From NCBI GenBank assembly GCA_948794795.1, contig CAQGLR010000060.1, positions 304-18,179 of the forward strand: a DNA stretch of 17,876 nucleotides, read 5' to 3'. Below the pieces are notes generated by a model. The model saw only the letters and a list, made by a program, of their open reading frames with translations. It had not been told where the DNA came from and searched no databases. The stretch is from an uncultured Lachnospiraceae bacterium (lineage in GTDB: Bacteria > Bacillota > Clostridia > Lachnospirales > Lachnospiraceae). A program made the position numbers and the translations under genes. Below are positions 1-8,458 of the stretch, in pieces. Position 1 is the first letter of the stretch. Each line of letters begins with the position of its first letter.

Positions 1-135
1 AAAATCATTCTTTCCCACCCTTTATTACAGAAATAGAAACTATAATAACTTATATCCTGTCACTCTTCTCAAAATCATTCTTTCCCACCCTTTATTACAG
101 AAATAGAAACTATAATAACTTATATTTCTGTCATT
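1..135. repeat. 70-bp direct tandem repeat, two copies
   Basis: The first 55 bases recur exactly at 71-125, giving a 70-bp period. The last 15 bases of each unit are similar but not identical (cctgtcactcttctc against ttctgtcatttttca). The first copy starts at base 1 of the window, so further copies may lie outside. There is no clear internal palindrome and no open frame. The two copies abut with no variable spacer, so this is not a CRISPR array. Function unknown; it may be a local duplication of intergenic DNA downstream of the leftward phosphoesterase gene. Confidence 0.9.
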
Positions 136-156
136 TTTCAAAAAGAGTATATTAGA

Positions 157-323
157 AGGCAGCAAGTTAATTATTTTGCATCAGGCGGCTATTGAAAAAC
201 GCCAGTGCTTAGCCCCTGTATTAAATGTTTCTATGAAACATTTAATACAGGGGCTTTATGCACTGCTGCGTTTTTCTCTAAGCGGAAGCGTGCCGCCAGG
301 TGTAAAATAATTAACTGCTGCCT
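157..323. repeat. Nested long imperfect palindrome (MITE-like or long hairpin)
   Basis: Three tiers of complementary sequence fold on one another. The outer arms 157-189 and 292-323 match with a few mismatches and one indel (AGGCAGCA...GGCGGC against GCCGCC...TGCTGCCT). The middle arms 194-208 and 260-276 share GAAAAACGC and AGTGC. The inner arms 211-231 and 235-255 are perfect over 21 bp. No open reading frame lies inside. The element begins 48 nt past the stop of the leftward phosphoesterase gene, so it could end that transcript. Its size and terminal inverted repeats would also fit a miniature inverted-repeat element; no target-site duplication is clear. Confidence 0.8.
211..255. repeat. 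Perfect 21-bp hairpin at the palindrome core
   Basis: AGCCCCTGTATTAAATGTTT is followed by a tiny loop and then its exact complement. The hairpin would be very stable in RNA of either strand. Rightward it is followed by only TTTATG and leftward by AAGCAC, so the uridine run of a canonical intrinsic terminator is missing. It may still stop or protect the 3' end of the leftward operon. Confidence 0.75.
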
Positions 324-370
324 CCTCAAAAACTCTATGAAATTGACAAAACACACCTTGTATAGAAGTC

Positions 371-3300
371 TTATTTCTTTTTAACCTGTTTTATTTTACT
401 AATAGTCCTTCCTGCCTTATTTTTTGCATATGCCCGTACTTTAACACCAGCCTTAGCACGTGCCACCTTAAATGTATAATAATACCTGTTTGTGCCTCTG
501 TTATATACACCATTATTTTTAACATATTTCCTGGCTCCTATCTTAAGAGTCACTGCACAGTCCTCCTTTGTATACACCTTTACATATCTGCTCTCTATAG
601 TAACCCTTCCAACAATTACAGGAGTTATAGGCGCACCAAGGGTAACATTATATTTACGCATTCCCTTTACGCTGCCTCTTGTACTTCTTGACAATACATA
701 AACAGGAGTACCAATCTTAAGGCGTGCTTTAATATCCACACTATACTTACCATCATCATCTGTAGTAGCAACATATTCCCTGCCACCAGCACAAATATAA
801 ACTTTAGAATCTATTTCAGTCCACTTTCCAGATATTTTTTTATCCTTATCAGTAACTTTATCTATATGTATCTTTACATCACGTATTTCTGTGTACATTT
901 CATTAGCATCTTCTACAGAATAAGTTTTAGGATACCCCTTATTAGCAGTACCACCAGAACTCTTATATGCGTGTACAGTTATACTGCTGCCAGCTTTAAG
1001 CAGCTTTACAGAAGCTGTAAAATACCCTTCCTCATCAGTAACAGCCTTAAATGTCCCACTTTCAGTTTTCAACACAACAGTGCACTTATTGCCATCTGGT
1101 ACATATCCATACAAATATCTCTCTATATTAGTTGCCTGGTACAAAGTCACCCTGTTTGGTGCAGCTTTAGATATCTGCTTAGTCCTTGCATGGCTTACAC
1201 GCCCTAATTTATCTACAGTAAAGATTTTAAATTCTGTCCCTGCATACTGGTTAGGAATAGTAATAGTATAAGCCCCATTATCCTTAACTGTTATATCTGT
1301 CTTTTTAATAACAAGGTCTTTATCATACTTTTTACACTTTGTATAATATGAAGAACCAAGACTCTTTGATACATAGACACTATCACCCATTATTGCATAA
1401 ACATTAACATTTGTATCATTAAGATTGCCAGTAATCTTAGTATCATTATTCTTAGCGCTTGTAACAACAGGACAGTTAGGTCCTACACGTTTTACCACAA
1501 CTGTAGTTCTCTTACTCTGGTTACCATTATTGTCCTCAACAAATACATATAACTTCTTCTTAGCTTTCTGTGCAGGTATTTTAACCGAAAATGAACCATC
1601 AACACCAACCTTTTCCTGGTAAATATTATCACCTGATGTTACACATATATTAAGGTTAGGTTCTGCCTTTCCAGTAACCTTAGTATCATTATTGTCAAAC
1701 TTATCCACTATTGGTTTCACCAATATCTCAGGATAAATATTAGTTACTGCAATTTTTTCAATAGATACATTACCTGCGCCATCTTCTACATACACAGAAT
1801 ATACACCACTTTTATCAGCAACAAAAGTATTGTTTTCTATACCTATAGCACCACCAGTTGAAACTGTCCAGATTTCATCATCCTTATTATCAAATACACC
1901 ATAAACATATTTCATTGTTTTAATGCCTGATATATCATTTGCTACTACAGATATATTTACAGAAGTATTAGTTTCTGATGTATTATCCTGCGAAAGCACT
2001 GCTCCTGGTGCATCTGTATCCGGCTTGTCACCTGTATCTATATTTTTACATTTATAATAGTTAGTTTCTGCAAGATTACCATAAAGCCCTTCACACCACG
2101 GCTGTCCCAAAAATTCCTGCTCTGAGCCAGTACCACTTACAAGCATATATTTATAATTCTCTGGCAGAACCAGGCTCCAGTTATTGTTTACTGTAACCTT
2201 AAGGTTTCCAAGCAATGCCTTATCTGCAAGATACTGCTGTACAATATCCTGCAATATAACATGTGATTTAGATACTATCTGTGTTTCAACCCCTTTATTT
2301 GCCTCAGACTGTATTCCTGGTATAATCTTATCAGTAACAAGTATAAAAGTATCACTGTCATTAACAGGCACACCATTACGTGTTACATCCTTTATACGGT
2401 TTGTATCATTAATTTTATCACCATCATAGTCATATCTTGGTGGAACAACTGGGTCTATTTTATATTCCACGCCCTCAAACTGGAAGAACCTGTTCCACTC
2501 TGCAATAAACCTTTCCTGTACCAGGGAATTGCCTTTCTCCTTTTTTACAAAATCAGATAAAAAGATATTATTCCAGTTTTCTTCTGCTGAAGTACCTATA
2601 GTCTGGTAAATAGACGCCCCCCATTCCATCCACTCTTTTAACTGCTGTCCAGTTATCTGGTATATATACACATATTTATGGTAATTAGCAAATGAATCTG
2701 CATTACCTTCTACAACAGTCCCAAACAAGTCCGCATAATCAGCTCCACTATCGGAACCATATTTAGTATATCTCGCAATAGATACAATAGGATAATCCTT
2801 GTATTCTGGTGCGTTATTCATTATGTAATTTGATGCATATTTTATCTGTGCATTATGCACTGTTTGTATAATTTCATTGCTGCCAAGCAGGGAATTATAA
2901 TTGTCCCACCGCTCACCTTCTGCAATAGTCCCAACTTCTTTCTGGCAGTATTCTTTAAGCTTTGCATCCCAGACTGCCATTGTATTTTCAATATCCTGGT
3001 TAGATGCAGTTGCTTCTTTAACTTTTCTTATCTCATAAGAAGAATTATCAATTACTACCTTATTATTTTCATCAACTTTAAGATTTAAGTCCACAACCCC
3101 GATACCACGGCAGCTGTCTTTAACCATAACAAGACGTTTGCCATTAACAAGGCCTGTTTCCTTATCTACACCTGGCAAAGAATAATGCACATCATTCTTA
3201 TTACTTACAGGAAAGTCAATATGGTCATGGCCTGCAAGCACAACATCAATATTATCAAGCTTTGTAAGTGCATATGCTGTATCAGAAGATTTTACAGAAG

Positions 3301-4141
3301 GAGTTTCTGTACCAAACCCAGAATGTGCAAGTACAATAATAATATCTGCCCCCTGTGCTTTAAGTGCTTCTGCCTGTTTTTTTGCATTTTCCAGAATATC
3401 CTCTGCAACCAGTTTGCTTTTATATCCCTCTGTCCTTGTTGAAAGCCCAGGTGTTGTTTCACCAATTATACCAACTTTAACAGTTATATCTGTGCCTGCA
3501 GCAGACTTAATCTTTTTTTCAATAATCTTATTTTCAACACCAAATACACTATTACCATTAATGCTTGAATAAACATTTGATAAAACACATTTCTCCATAA
3601 GCCCTGACATTTCAAGCTGGCTTACAATATAATCATATCCAAAATCAAAATCATGGTTGCCAAGTGTAATGGCATCATAATTTATCATTGTCATGGCATT
3701 ATACACAGGCTGCAAAGTTTCTGTATCCTGGCTGTATATATAATCAGTATTAAAGTCCATAACACTATCACCCAGGTCAAATGTAAAATAATTGTCACTT
3801 CCTGCTTCTCCCCTTGCCGCCTGTATCATTGTGTAAACCTTATTTAAACCCCTGTTTAAATATTTTCCAGTCTGGTAATTATAATTTACAACCTGTCCAT
3901 GGATATCAGTTGTAAATATAAGTCTCAGGTTCCCTTGGGAATAAAGAGCTTCATCAATAGCCCCGCCTGTAGCTGCCTGTTCTTCCTGCACGCTCCCAGG
4001 CTCTTGTGTACTGCCATCCTCCCCACTATTTGTTACAGAAGCTGACGCTGTTACAACTCCATTACCATTGAAACCAATAGGGAACACCCCTGTAATTACC
4101 ATTAAAAAGCTAAGTAAAATACAAATACGTTTCTTCCACAT
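371..4141 (-). CDS. Secreted CpdB/UshA-like 5'-nucleotidase or cyclic-phosphodiesterase with Ig-like repeats
   Basis: A 1256-residue exported metallophosphoesterase, probably hydrolysing nucleotides, cyclic nucleotides or nucleotide-diphospho compounds outside the cell. A Lys/Arg-rich start and hydrophobic stretch (about 3-35) form a signal peptide. The metallophosphatase domain (about 70-310) shows the family motifs TTDIHG (77-82), GDS (124-126), GNHDFDFG (161-168), LAHSGFG (271-277) and AGHDH (303-307). A 5'-nucleotidase C-terminal domain follows (about 400-660); its FEGVEYKIDP (555-564) is closer to CpdB/YfkN than to UshA. Residues about 710-1256 are Ig-like modules, two with a shared NNDTK(V/I)TG start (817-824 and 898-905). 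There is no LPXTG motif or C-terminal membrane anchor, so retention must be non-covalent, or the protein is released. The ATG lies 4 nt after the upstream stop, with GGAAAAGGG as ribosome site inside that gene, so expression is coupled. Substrate unknown. Confidence 0.88.
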   Translation of the reverse strand: MWKKRICILLSFLMVITGVFPIGFNGNGVVTASASVTNSGEDGSTQEPGSVQEEQAATGGAIDEALYSQGNLRLIFTTDIHGQVVNYNYQTGKYLNRGLNKVYTMIQAARGEAGSDNYFTFDLGDSVMDFNTDYIYSQDTETLQPVYNAMTMINYDAITLGNHDFDFGYDYIVSQLEMSGLMEKCVLSNVYSSINGNSVFGVENKIIEKKIKSAAGTDITVKVGIIGETTPGLSTRTEGYKSKLVAEDILENAKKQAEALKAQGADIIIVLAHSGFGTETPSVKSSDTAYALTKLDNIDVVLAGHDHIDFPVSNKNDVHYSLPGVDKETGLVNGKRLVMVKDSCRGIGVVDLNLKVDENNKVVIDNSSYEIRKVKEATASNQDIENTMAVWDAKLKEYCQKEVGTIAEGERWDNYNSLLGSNEIIQTVHNAQIKYASNYIMNNAPEYKDYPIVSIARYTKYGSDSGADYADLFGTVVEGNADSFANYHKYVYIYQITGQQLKEWMEWGASIYQTIGTSAEENWNNIFLSDFVKKEKGNSLVQERFIAEWNRFFQFEGVEYKIDPVVPPRYDYDGDKINDTNRIKDVTRNGVPVNDSDTFILVTDKIIPGIQSEANKGVETQIVSKSHVILQDIVQQYLADKALLGNLKVTVNNNWSLVLPENYKYMLVSGTGSEQEFLGQPWCEGLYGNLAETNYYKCKNIDTGDKPDTDAPGAVLSQDNTSETNTSVNISVVANDISGIKTMKYVYGVFDNKDDEIWTVSTGGAIGIENNTFVADKSGVYSVYVEDGAGNVSIEKIAVTNIYPEILVKPIVDKFDNNDTKVTGKAEPNLNICVTSGDNIYQEKVGVDGSFSVKIPAQKAKKKLYVFVEDNNGNQSKRTTVVVKRVGPNCPVVTSAKNNDTKITGNLNDTNVNVYAIMGDSVYVSKSLGSSYYTKCKKYDKDLVIKKTDITVKDNGAYTITIPNQYAGTEFKIFTVDKLGRVSHARTKQISKAAPNRVTLYQATNIERYLYGYVPDGNKCTVVLKTESGTFKAVTDEEGYFTASVKLLKAGSSITVHAYKSSGGTANKGYPKTYSVEDANEMYTEIRDVKIHIDKVTDKDKKISGKWTEIDSKVYICAGGREYVATTDDDGKYSVDIKARLKIGTPVYVLSRSTRGSVKGMRKYNVTLGAPITPVIVGRVTIESRYVKVYTKEDCAVTLKIGARKYVKNNGVYNRGTNRYYYTFKVARAKAGVKVRAYAKNKAGRTISKIKQVKKK

Positions 4142-4145
4142 AATT

Positions 4146-7100
4146 TTAATATCCCTTTTCCTTCAGGTAAATATAAGTACGTTCACTGTTCTTGTCATCA
4201 ATATACTCAAAATAATGATGATGGTCTTCTGTTTCTTTCTGGTTTAATTCAAAACCAGATTCTATACATTTCTCCAATTCTTCTAAAAGTTCATCACCTG
4301 TCACAGCCCTTCTTCCAAAAAGCTCTGTTTCCATATCAATATAACTTCCATGTGCCATATCATACTTCTCATAGTCAAACTGGTAGAAAATAACAGGTTT
4401 CTTCTGGTAATACACATCCCAGCATACACTTGAATAATCTGTAATAAGCATATGGCACTTCTTCATAATTTCATTAAGTGGTTCCTGTCCAAAAGGAACA
4501 ATTACTATATTATCCTTTGTCTGCTTAAAGTTCTTAATATACCCTGCAAACTTTGGATGTATATAAAATATCATTCTGGCATTATTATCATCAAGCAGCT
4601 TTGAAAGCCTCTCACTTTGTATAAGTTCAGAATAATTCTTATAATAATCACTAGCAAGAAATTCTTCATCACTGACTTCCTCAAGCCAGGAGCGCCATGT
4701 AGGCATAGTAAGTATAAGCCTGTCATCATCTGTTGAAGTATCCTCAAGCACATCCCATCTTGTAAAACCTGTTATTGGAGCTTTGCTTTGTGCATAGCCA
4801 AGATACCTTACTACTATATCCTGCTCAAACTGTGATGTAGTAGCAAAATATGTCATAGGGCTGCTGCCATGTTTTCCAAAAAGAGGTGCAACCTGTTTCA
4901 GGGCAGTTACTCCATGCTGCAGGAAAAATATAGGTCTTTTATCAATTTTGGAACGGATAAGGCTTGTCTTGCATCTCCACGCATACAGGTGTGTCCTGGA
5001 ATCAGATGCAATATATAAAACTGAACCAAGCACATATAAAATATGTTTAAGGCTCATAAATTGTATTATATGGCTGTCATATGTCTTAATCTTGTCATAA
5101 TCGGAAGCATTCTTATCAATTACATAATATATATCCTTTTTCTCCTCTTCTGAAAGTTCTTCCATACAATATTTAAAGAAATAATATCCATTATCCTGTG
5201 CCATACTGCAGAACTTCTCATATACAAGCCATACTTTCCTGCGCTTAAAAAATGGCTTTGACAATATATACATGCCACTTGCCACCATTTCCTTAAGCTT
5301 AGTAGCATATACATCGTATGGCGAATCAGGACGGTAAAGATATGCAAGGCATCCACCTTTTGTATAATAAGGGAATGTCATATGCCCTTCACCTGCTGAA
5401 TACTGCCTGTTTGTAAGATAGAAATTGTACTTCCAGTAATTCCCAGTAAATCTTGCCCTTATTTCATTCTCATAACCATGTTTCATAGCAAGTATCCTGA
5501 AATCCCAATAAAGCTCCCTTAATGGCAGTTTATCAAAATCAATAACAGCCTTTATCCTGTAATGCCTTCCACTTTCATTTATAGTATAACTAACTGGAAC
5601 ATCATAGCTTACTGCACTTCTGTACCTTAATACAATATCCTTAATAACCAGGCCTTCCTGCTTCTTCATTTTAAGGTATACAGTTGAAACTGAACGTTTA
5701 GACCTTATTTTAAGAATTCTTGCCTGGGTATATTCATTAACTACTTTATCAGGCTTACACAAATATATTCCAAAATTACGGCTTCCCATTCTTGCATAAG
5801 GAAGTATTGCCATCTCACCAGGCTCATACTTCTTTCCAATCTTATTCTCTGGATTACCAACCTCTGTTACTATGCAAGGAGCTTTATATCCTTCTGGCTT
5901 ATCAAAAGTCTCTATTAATGAATCCGCCTGTTTACCCCATTCTGTATTTACAAAAGGCACAATATAACTTGATGAAAAAGCACTTTCAACAGCCTCTGCT
6001 GCCATAAGGTACCTTCCATAAGGCTCAAGCTTTTCTTTCCACTCTATAAAGTCTTCACAGATTGTCCCACTCTGTCTTTCTTCCTTAGTAGTTTCCCTTA
6101 CACAAGTTATATTATTGTTTGTATCAATCAACATAAACTTAACAGGAATAAGCCCGTTTTCCTTAAACTCTGCATCTATATAAATCTTATTGTCTTTACT
6201 AATTAATTCCGCTTGTATAGTCTTTTTTTCTGCATTATTAACACTGCACCCCTCACTAACAGCATTAAACTTCCTTATATATACAGGCTGTACCTTAAGC
6301 CTTGGGAATGTACGTTTAAGTTCACGTTCCTTAAGCCTTTCTATTACAGGCTTATACTTAAGTTTAACAAGTGCTTCTTCCAGGTAAGTCCTTGGTGTTG
6401 TATTTGTAATAATTACATAATCAAAACTTTCATTATACTCATCATATAAAATACAGCTTAAATTTTTCTTAAACCACTTTTTTTCAAACTGCACAATATC
6501 ATTTTTCTGCGCATACTTGCTGACTGCTTCCAAATCACTTCTTCCAGTTACCTTTGAAGGATGTATTACACGCCTTGGCTTCTGTATATTTTCGGAATAA
6601 TCCTCAACAACCATCCCATCCTCTTTACCATATAAAACAAGGTCAAGCATCTTTGCAGGTGCATCAAGTGAGTCATATTTAATAAACTTTTCACAATAAT
6701 CTCCATCATCATAACCTGCATCAAGGATTTTTTCTGTAGAAAGCCATTCTGTAAGTGATTCAATATCATATAACTTTACAAAAGGCAGGTCTTTAATATC
6801 CATATACATGCCACGGTCCTGCATATACTGGTCATAATCATACATATACAATATAATTGGCTTCCTTGTAACAGAGAAATCAAAAAATACACTTGAATAA
6901 TCTGTTACCAGGGCATCAACACAGTTTAAAAATTCATATTTATCTACCTCAGCAGGAAAGCTTTTAATATGTTTATATTCCCCAAGCTGTATAGCATTTT
7001 TAAGAATAGGGTGGAAATTAACATACAAAACCTGGTTATCTTTCATTCTTTCATCAAGGTATTTCATCATATCTGAAATTTCCCTGCTATAAGAATCATA

Positions 7101-7850
7101 TTTAACAGAGTGGTTACTTGTCCCTCTCCATGTAGGCATATACGCATATACAGTTTTTTCTTCAAGCCCAAGCTTTTTGCGCACATCCTTTGCTTTCTGT
7201 TTATCCATAAATATACTGTTCCTTGGATAACCACTCAAAGCAACTTTGCCTGTATACAACGCATTGAGGTTATAATCCTCCATTATTGCATTTTTGGTAA
7301 ATTCATTAGGATGCATAAGATATGTTGCCTGTAAAAAGTTATGTTGTACATTGTACATAGACTCAATACCTTTACGCATCTTCTTACCGAGAGTCTTTAA
7401 AGGAGTCCCATGCCAGGTCTGTAAATACACCTGTTCATCTTTCTTTATAAAATACACAGGAAAAGAACTGTTGTTTATAAGATACTTAGCTGTTGCAAGT
7501 ATTTTAAGATACTCATATGATGATATACATACAAGCTTTACTGGTATATTATTAGCTTCAATAAACTTTTTATGCGTCTGGTAATCATCAGTATTACTGC
7601 TGTAATATATTTCATACTGGCCAGCATCAGGTCTTGAAAGCAGTTCCTTTAAAATATAAAAAGGAGAATCAGATATAGTTGTTCCATGAAAAGACTCAAA
7701 TAATATCCGGTTTTCTATTACATCACAGTGCTTATAATAGCTCCCATAGAAAAACTTCATTTTAGGAGCCCTTCCAAATATCCTTCTTAAATTATTCACT
7801 AAGACATGTGCCCCGCTTACTGCCTTCGCTTTTATTTTTTTAATGAACAT
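4146..7850 (-). CDS. CDP-glycerol glycerophosphotransferase with two catalytic domains (TagF/TarL-like)
   Basis: Predicted to transfer glycerol-phosphate (or a similar polyol-phosphate) from CDP-glycerol to a teichoic-acid-like or capsular acceptor at the inner membrane face. The longest frame opens at 7892, but ATG at 7850 (MFIKK) is preferred because GGAAAGGGAA lies just upstream; this gives 1234 residues. Numbering from 7892, the N-terminal transferase has QTWHGTPLKTLG (158-169), MPTWRG (252-257), FHP (293-295), TDYSS (330-334) and YDYDQY (351-356). The C-terminal one repeats the pattern: LQHGVT (991-996), MPTWRSW (1063-1069), HPKF (1112-1115), TDYSS (1151-1155). A region of about 500 residues between them resembles the beta-rich N-terminal part of TagB/TagF proteins. 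Both copies keep the His and DYSS residues, so both may be active, for example one priming and one polymerising. Family clear, acceptor unknown. No transmembrane segment is evident. Confidence 0.88.
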   Translation of the reverse strand: MFIKKIKAKAVSGAHVLVNNLRRIFGRAPKMKFFYGSYYKHCDVIENRILFESFHGTTISDSPFYILKELLSRPDAGQYEIYYSSNTDDYQTHKKFIEANNIPVKLVCISSYEYLKILATAKYLINNSSFPVYFIKKDEQVYLQTWHGTPLKTLGKKMRKGIESMYNVQHNFLQATYLMHPNEFTKNAIMEDYNLNALYTGKVALSGYPRNSIFMDKQKAKDVRKKLGLEEKTVYAYMPTWRGTSNHSVKYDSYSREISDMMKYLDERMKDNQVLYVNFHPILKNAIQLGEYKHIKSFPAEVDKYEFLNCVDALVTDYSSVFFDFSVTRKPIILYMYDYDQYMQDRGMYMDIKDLPFVKLYDIESLTEWLSTEKILDAGYDDGDYCEKFIKYDSLDAPAKMLDLVLYGKEDGMVVEDYSENIQKPRRVIHPSKVTGRSDLEAVSKYAQKNDIVQFEKKWFKKNLSCILYDEYNESFDYVIITNTTPRTYLEEALVKLKYKPVIERLKERELKRTFPRLKVQPVYIRKFNAVSEGCSVNNAEKKTIQAELISKDNKIYIDAEFKENGLIPVKFMLIDTNNNITCVRETTKEERQSGTICEDFIEWKEKLEPYGRYLMAAEAVESAFSSSYIVPFVNTEWGKQADSLIETFDKPEGYKAPCIVTEVGNPENKIGKKYEPGEMAILPYARMGSRNFGIYLCKPDKVVNEYTQARILKIRSKRSVSTVYLKMKKQEGLVIKDIVLRYRSAVSYDVPVSYTINESGRHYRIKAVIDFDKLPLRELYWDFRILAMKHGYENEIRARFTGNYWKYNFYLTNRQYSAGEGHMTFPYYTKGGCLAYLYRPDSPYDVYATKLKEMVASGMYILSKPFFKRRKVWLVYEKFCSMAQDNGYYFFKYCMEELSEEEKKDIYYVIDKNASDYDKIKTYDSHIIQFMSLKHILYVLGSVLYIASDSRTHLYAWRCKTSLIRSKIDKRPIFFLQHGVTALKQVAPLFGKHGSSPMTYFATTSQFEQDIVVRYLGYAQSKAPITGFTRWDVLEDTSTDDDRLILTMPTWRSWLEEVSDEEFLASDYYKNYSELIQSERLSKLLDDNNARMIFYIHPKFAGYIKNFKQTKDNIVIVPFGQEPLNEIMKKCHMLITDYSSVCWDVYYQKKPVIFYQFDYEKYDMAHGSYIDMETELFGRRAVTGDELLEELEKCIESGFELNQKETEDHHHYFEYIDDKNSERTYIYLKEKGY

Positions 7851-7901
7851 CTTAAAATTCCCTTTCCGTATTACTGTTATCTTAAAGCCCATAATACTTG
7901 T

Positions 7902-7930
7902 ATGGGACTGCTAAAATAACACAGTCCCAT
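7902..7930. repeat. 9-bp perfect inverted repeat between tagD and the transferase gene
   Basis: ATGGGACTG and CAGTCCCAT flank an 11-nt loop in the 92-nt gap between the tagD stop and the preferred start of the double transferase. No uridine run follows in the leftward direction, so a full terminator is unlikely. It could be an RNA processing or partial attenuation site that sets the ratio of the two products, or an operator. The longer alternative ATG at 7892 lies just downstream of it. Confidence 0.6.
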
Positions 7931-7942
7931 GAATAACAATAT

Positions 7943-8341
7943 TTATTTTGTTTCTTTAAGGCCCAAATCACTTTTTATCTTTGTTGTAGAAATCCCTTCT
8001 GTCCTTGGAAGATATATAACTTCGCAATAGTCTTTAAGAAAGTCAAACTTACCCTCCCAGTCATGGCCCATTACAAATATATCAATATTGTTTTCTGTTA
8101 CATCTTTTATTTTCTGTTCCCATGTATTTTCAGGAATAACTTCATCTACATACCTTACAGCTTCAAGAATCTGCTTTCTGTCCTCAAAAGAATAATAAGC
8201 TTTTTTATTCTTTATGGCATTAAATTCATCTGTAGAAATAGCAACAAGCAGGTAATCACCAAGCTCCTTTGCCCTTCTTAAAAGATTAATATGGCCTACA
8301 TGCAACAAGTCAAATGTTCCATAAGTAATTACTCTCTTCAT
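7943..8341 (-). CDS. tagD: Glycerol-3-phosphate cytidylyltransferase
   Basis: Makes CDP-glycerol from CTP and sn-glycerol-3-phosphate in the cytoplasm, the activated donor for the neighbouring double transferase. The frame opens at 8416, but the ATG at 8341 is preferred: GGAG sits 6 nt before it, and the protein then begins MKRVITYGTFDLLHVGH, as TagD proteins do. The resulting 132 residues match the roughly 130 usual for the family. Signature residues are HVGH (14-17, nucleotide binding), SFEDRKQI (51-58) and RTEGISTTKI (113-122), the last being nearly diagnostic of TagD. It ends 92 nt before the transferase start and begins 117 nt after the hisC stop, all leftward. Assignment is strong; the choice of glycerol over a related alcohol is inferred from sequence likeness. 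Confidence 0.93.
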   Translation of the reverse strand: MKRVITYGTFDLLHVGHINLLRRAKELGDYLLVAISTDEFNAIKNKKAYYSFEDRKQILEAVRYVDEVIPENTWEQKIKDVTENNIDIFVMGHDWEGKFDFLKDYCEVIYLPRTEGISTTKIKSDLGLKETK

Positions 8342-8458
8342 CTTACTCTCCATCTTTGTTATTTTATCTCTATAAAACCAGTTATTTACAAACATCTGTA
8401 TACCATTTCCAGACATACAGCATATATAATATCACTTTTTTCTGTTTCTGTCACTGTT

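Noticed and set aside
1..135. CRISPR array
   Set aside because: Only two 55-bp copies with a similar 15-bp tail in each; no unique spacers and no cas genes.
8348..8385. Internal promoter before tagD (TTGTAA, 17 bp, GATAAA)
   Set aside because: Only four of six matches in each box, and the start would fall almost on the coding sequence; too weak to list.
8342..8416. Longer tagD start at 8416
   Set aside because: It adds 25 residues not typical of TagD, whereas ATG 8341 has a proper ribosome site and gives the family's usual length.
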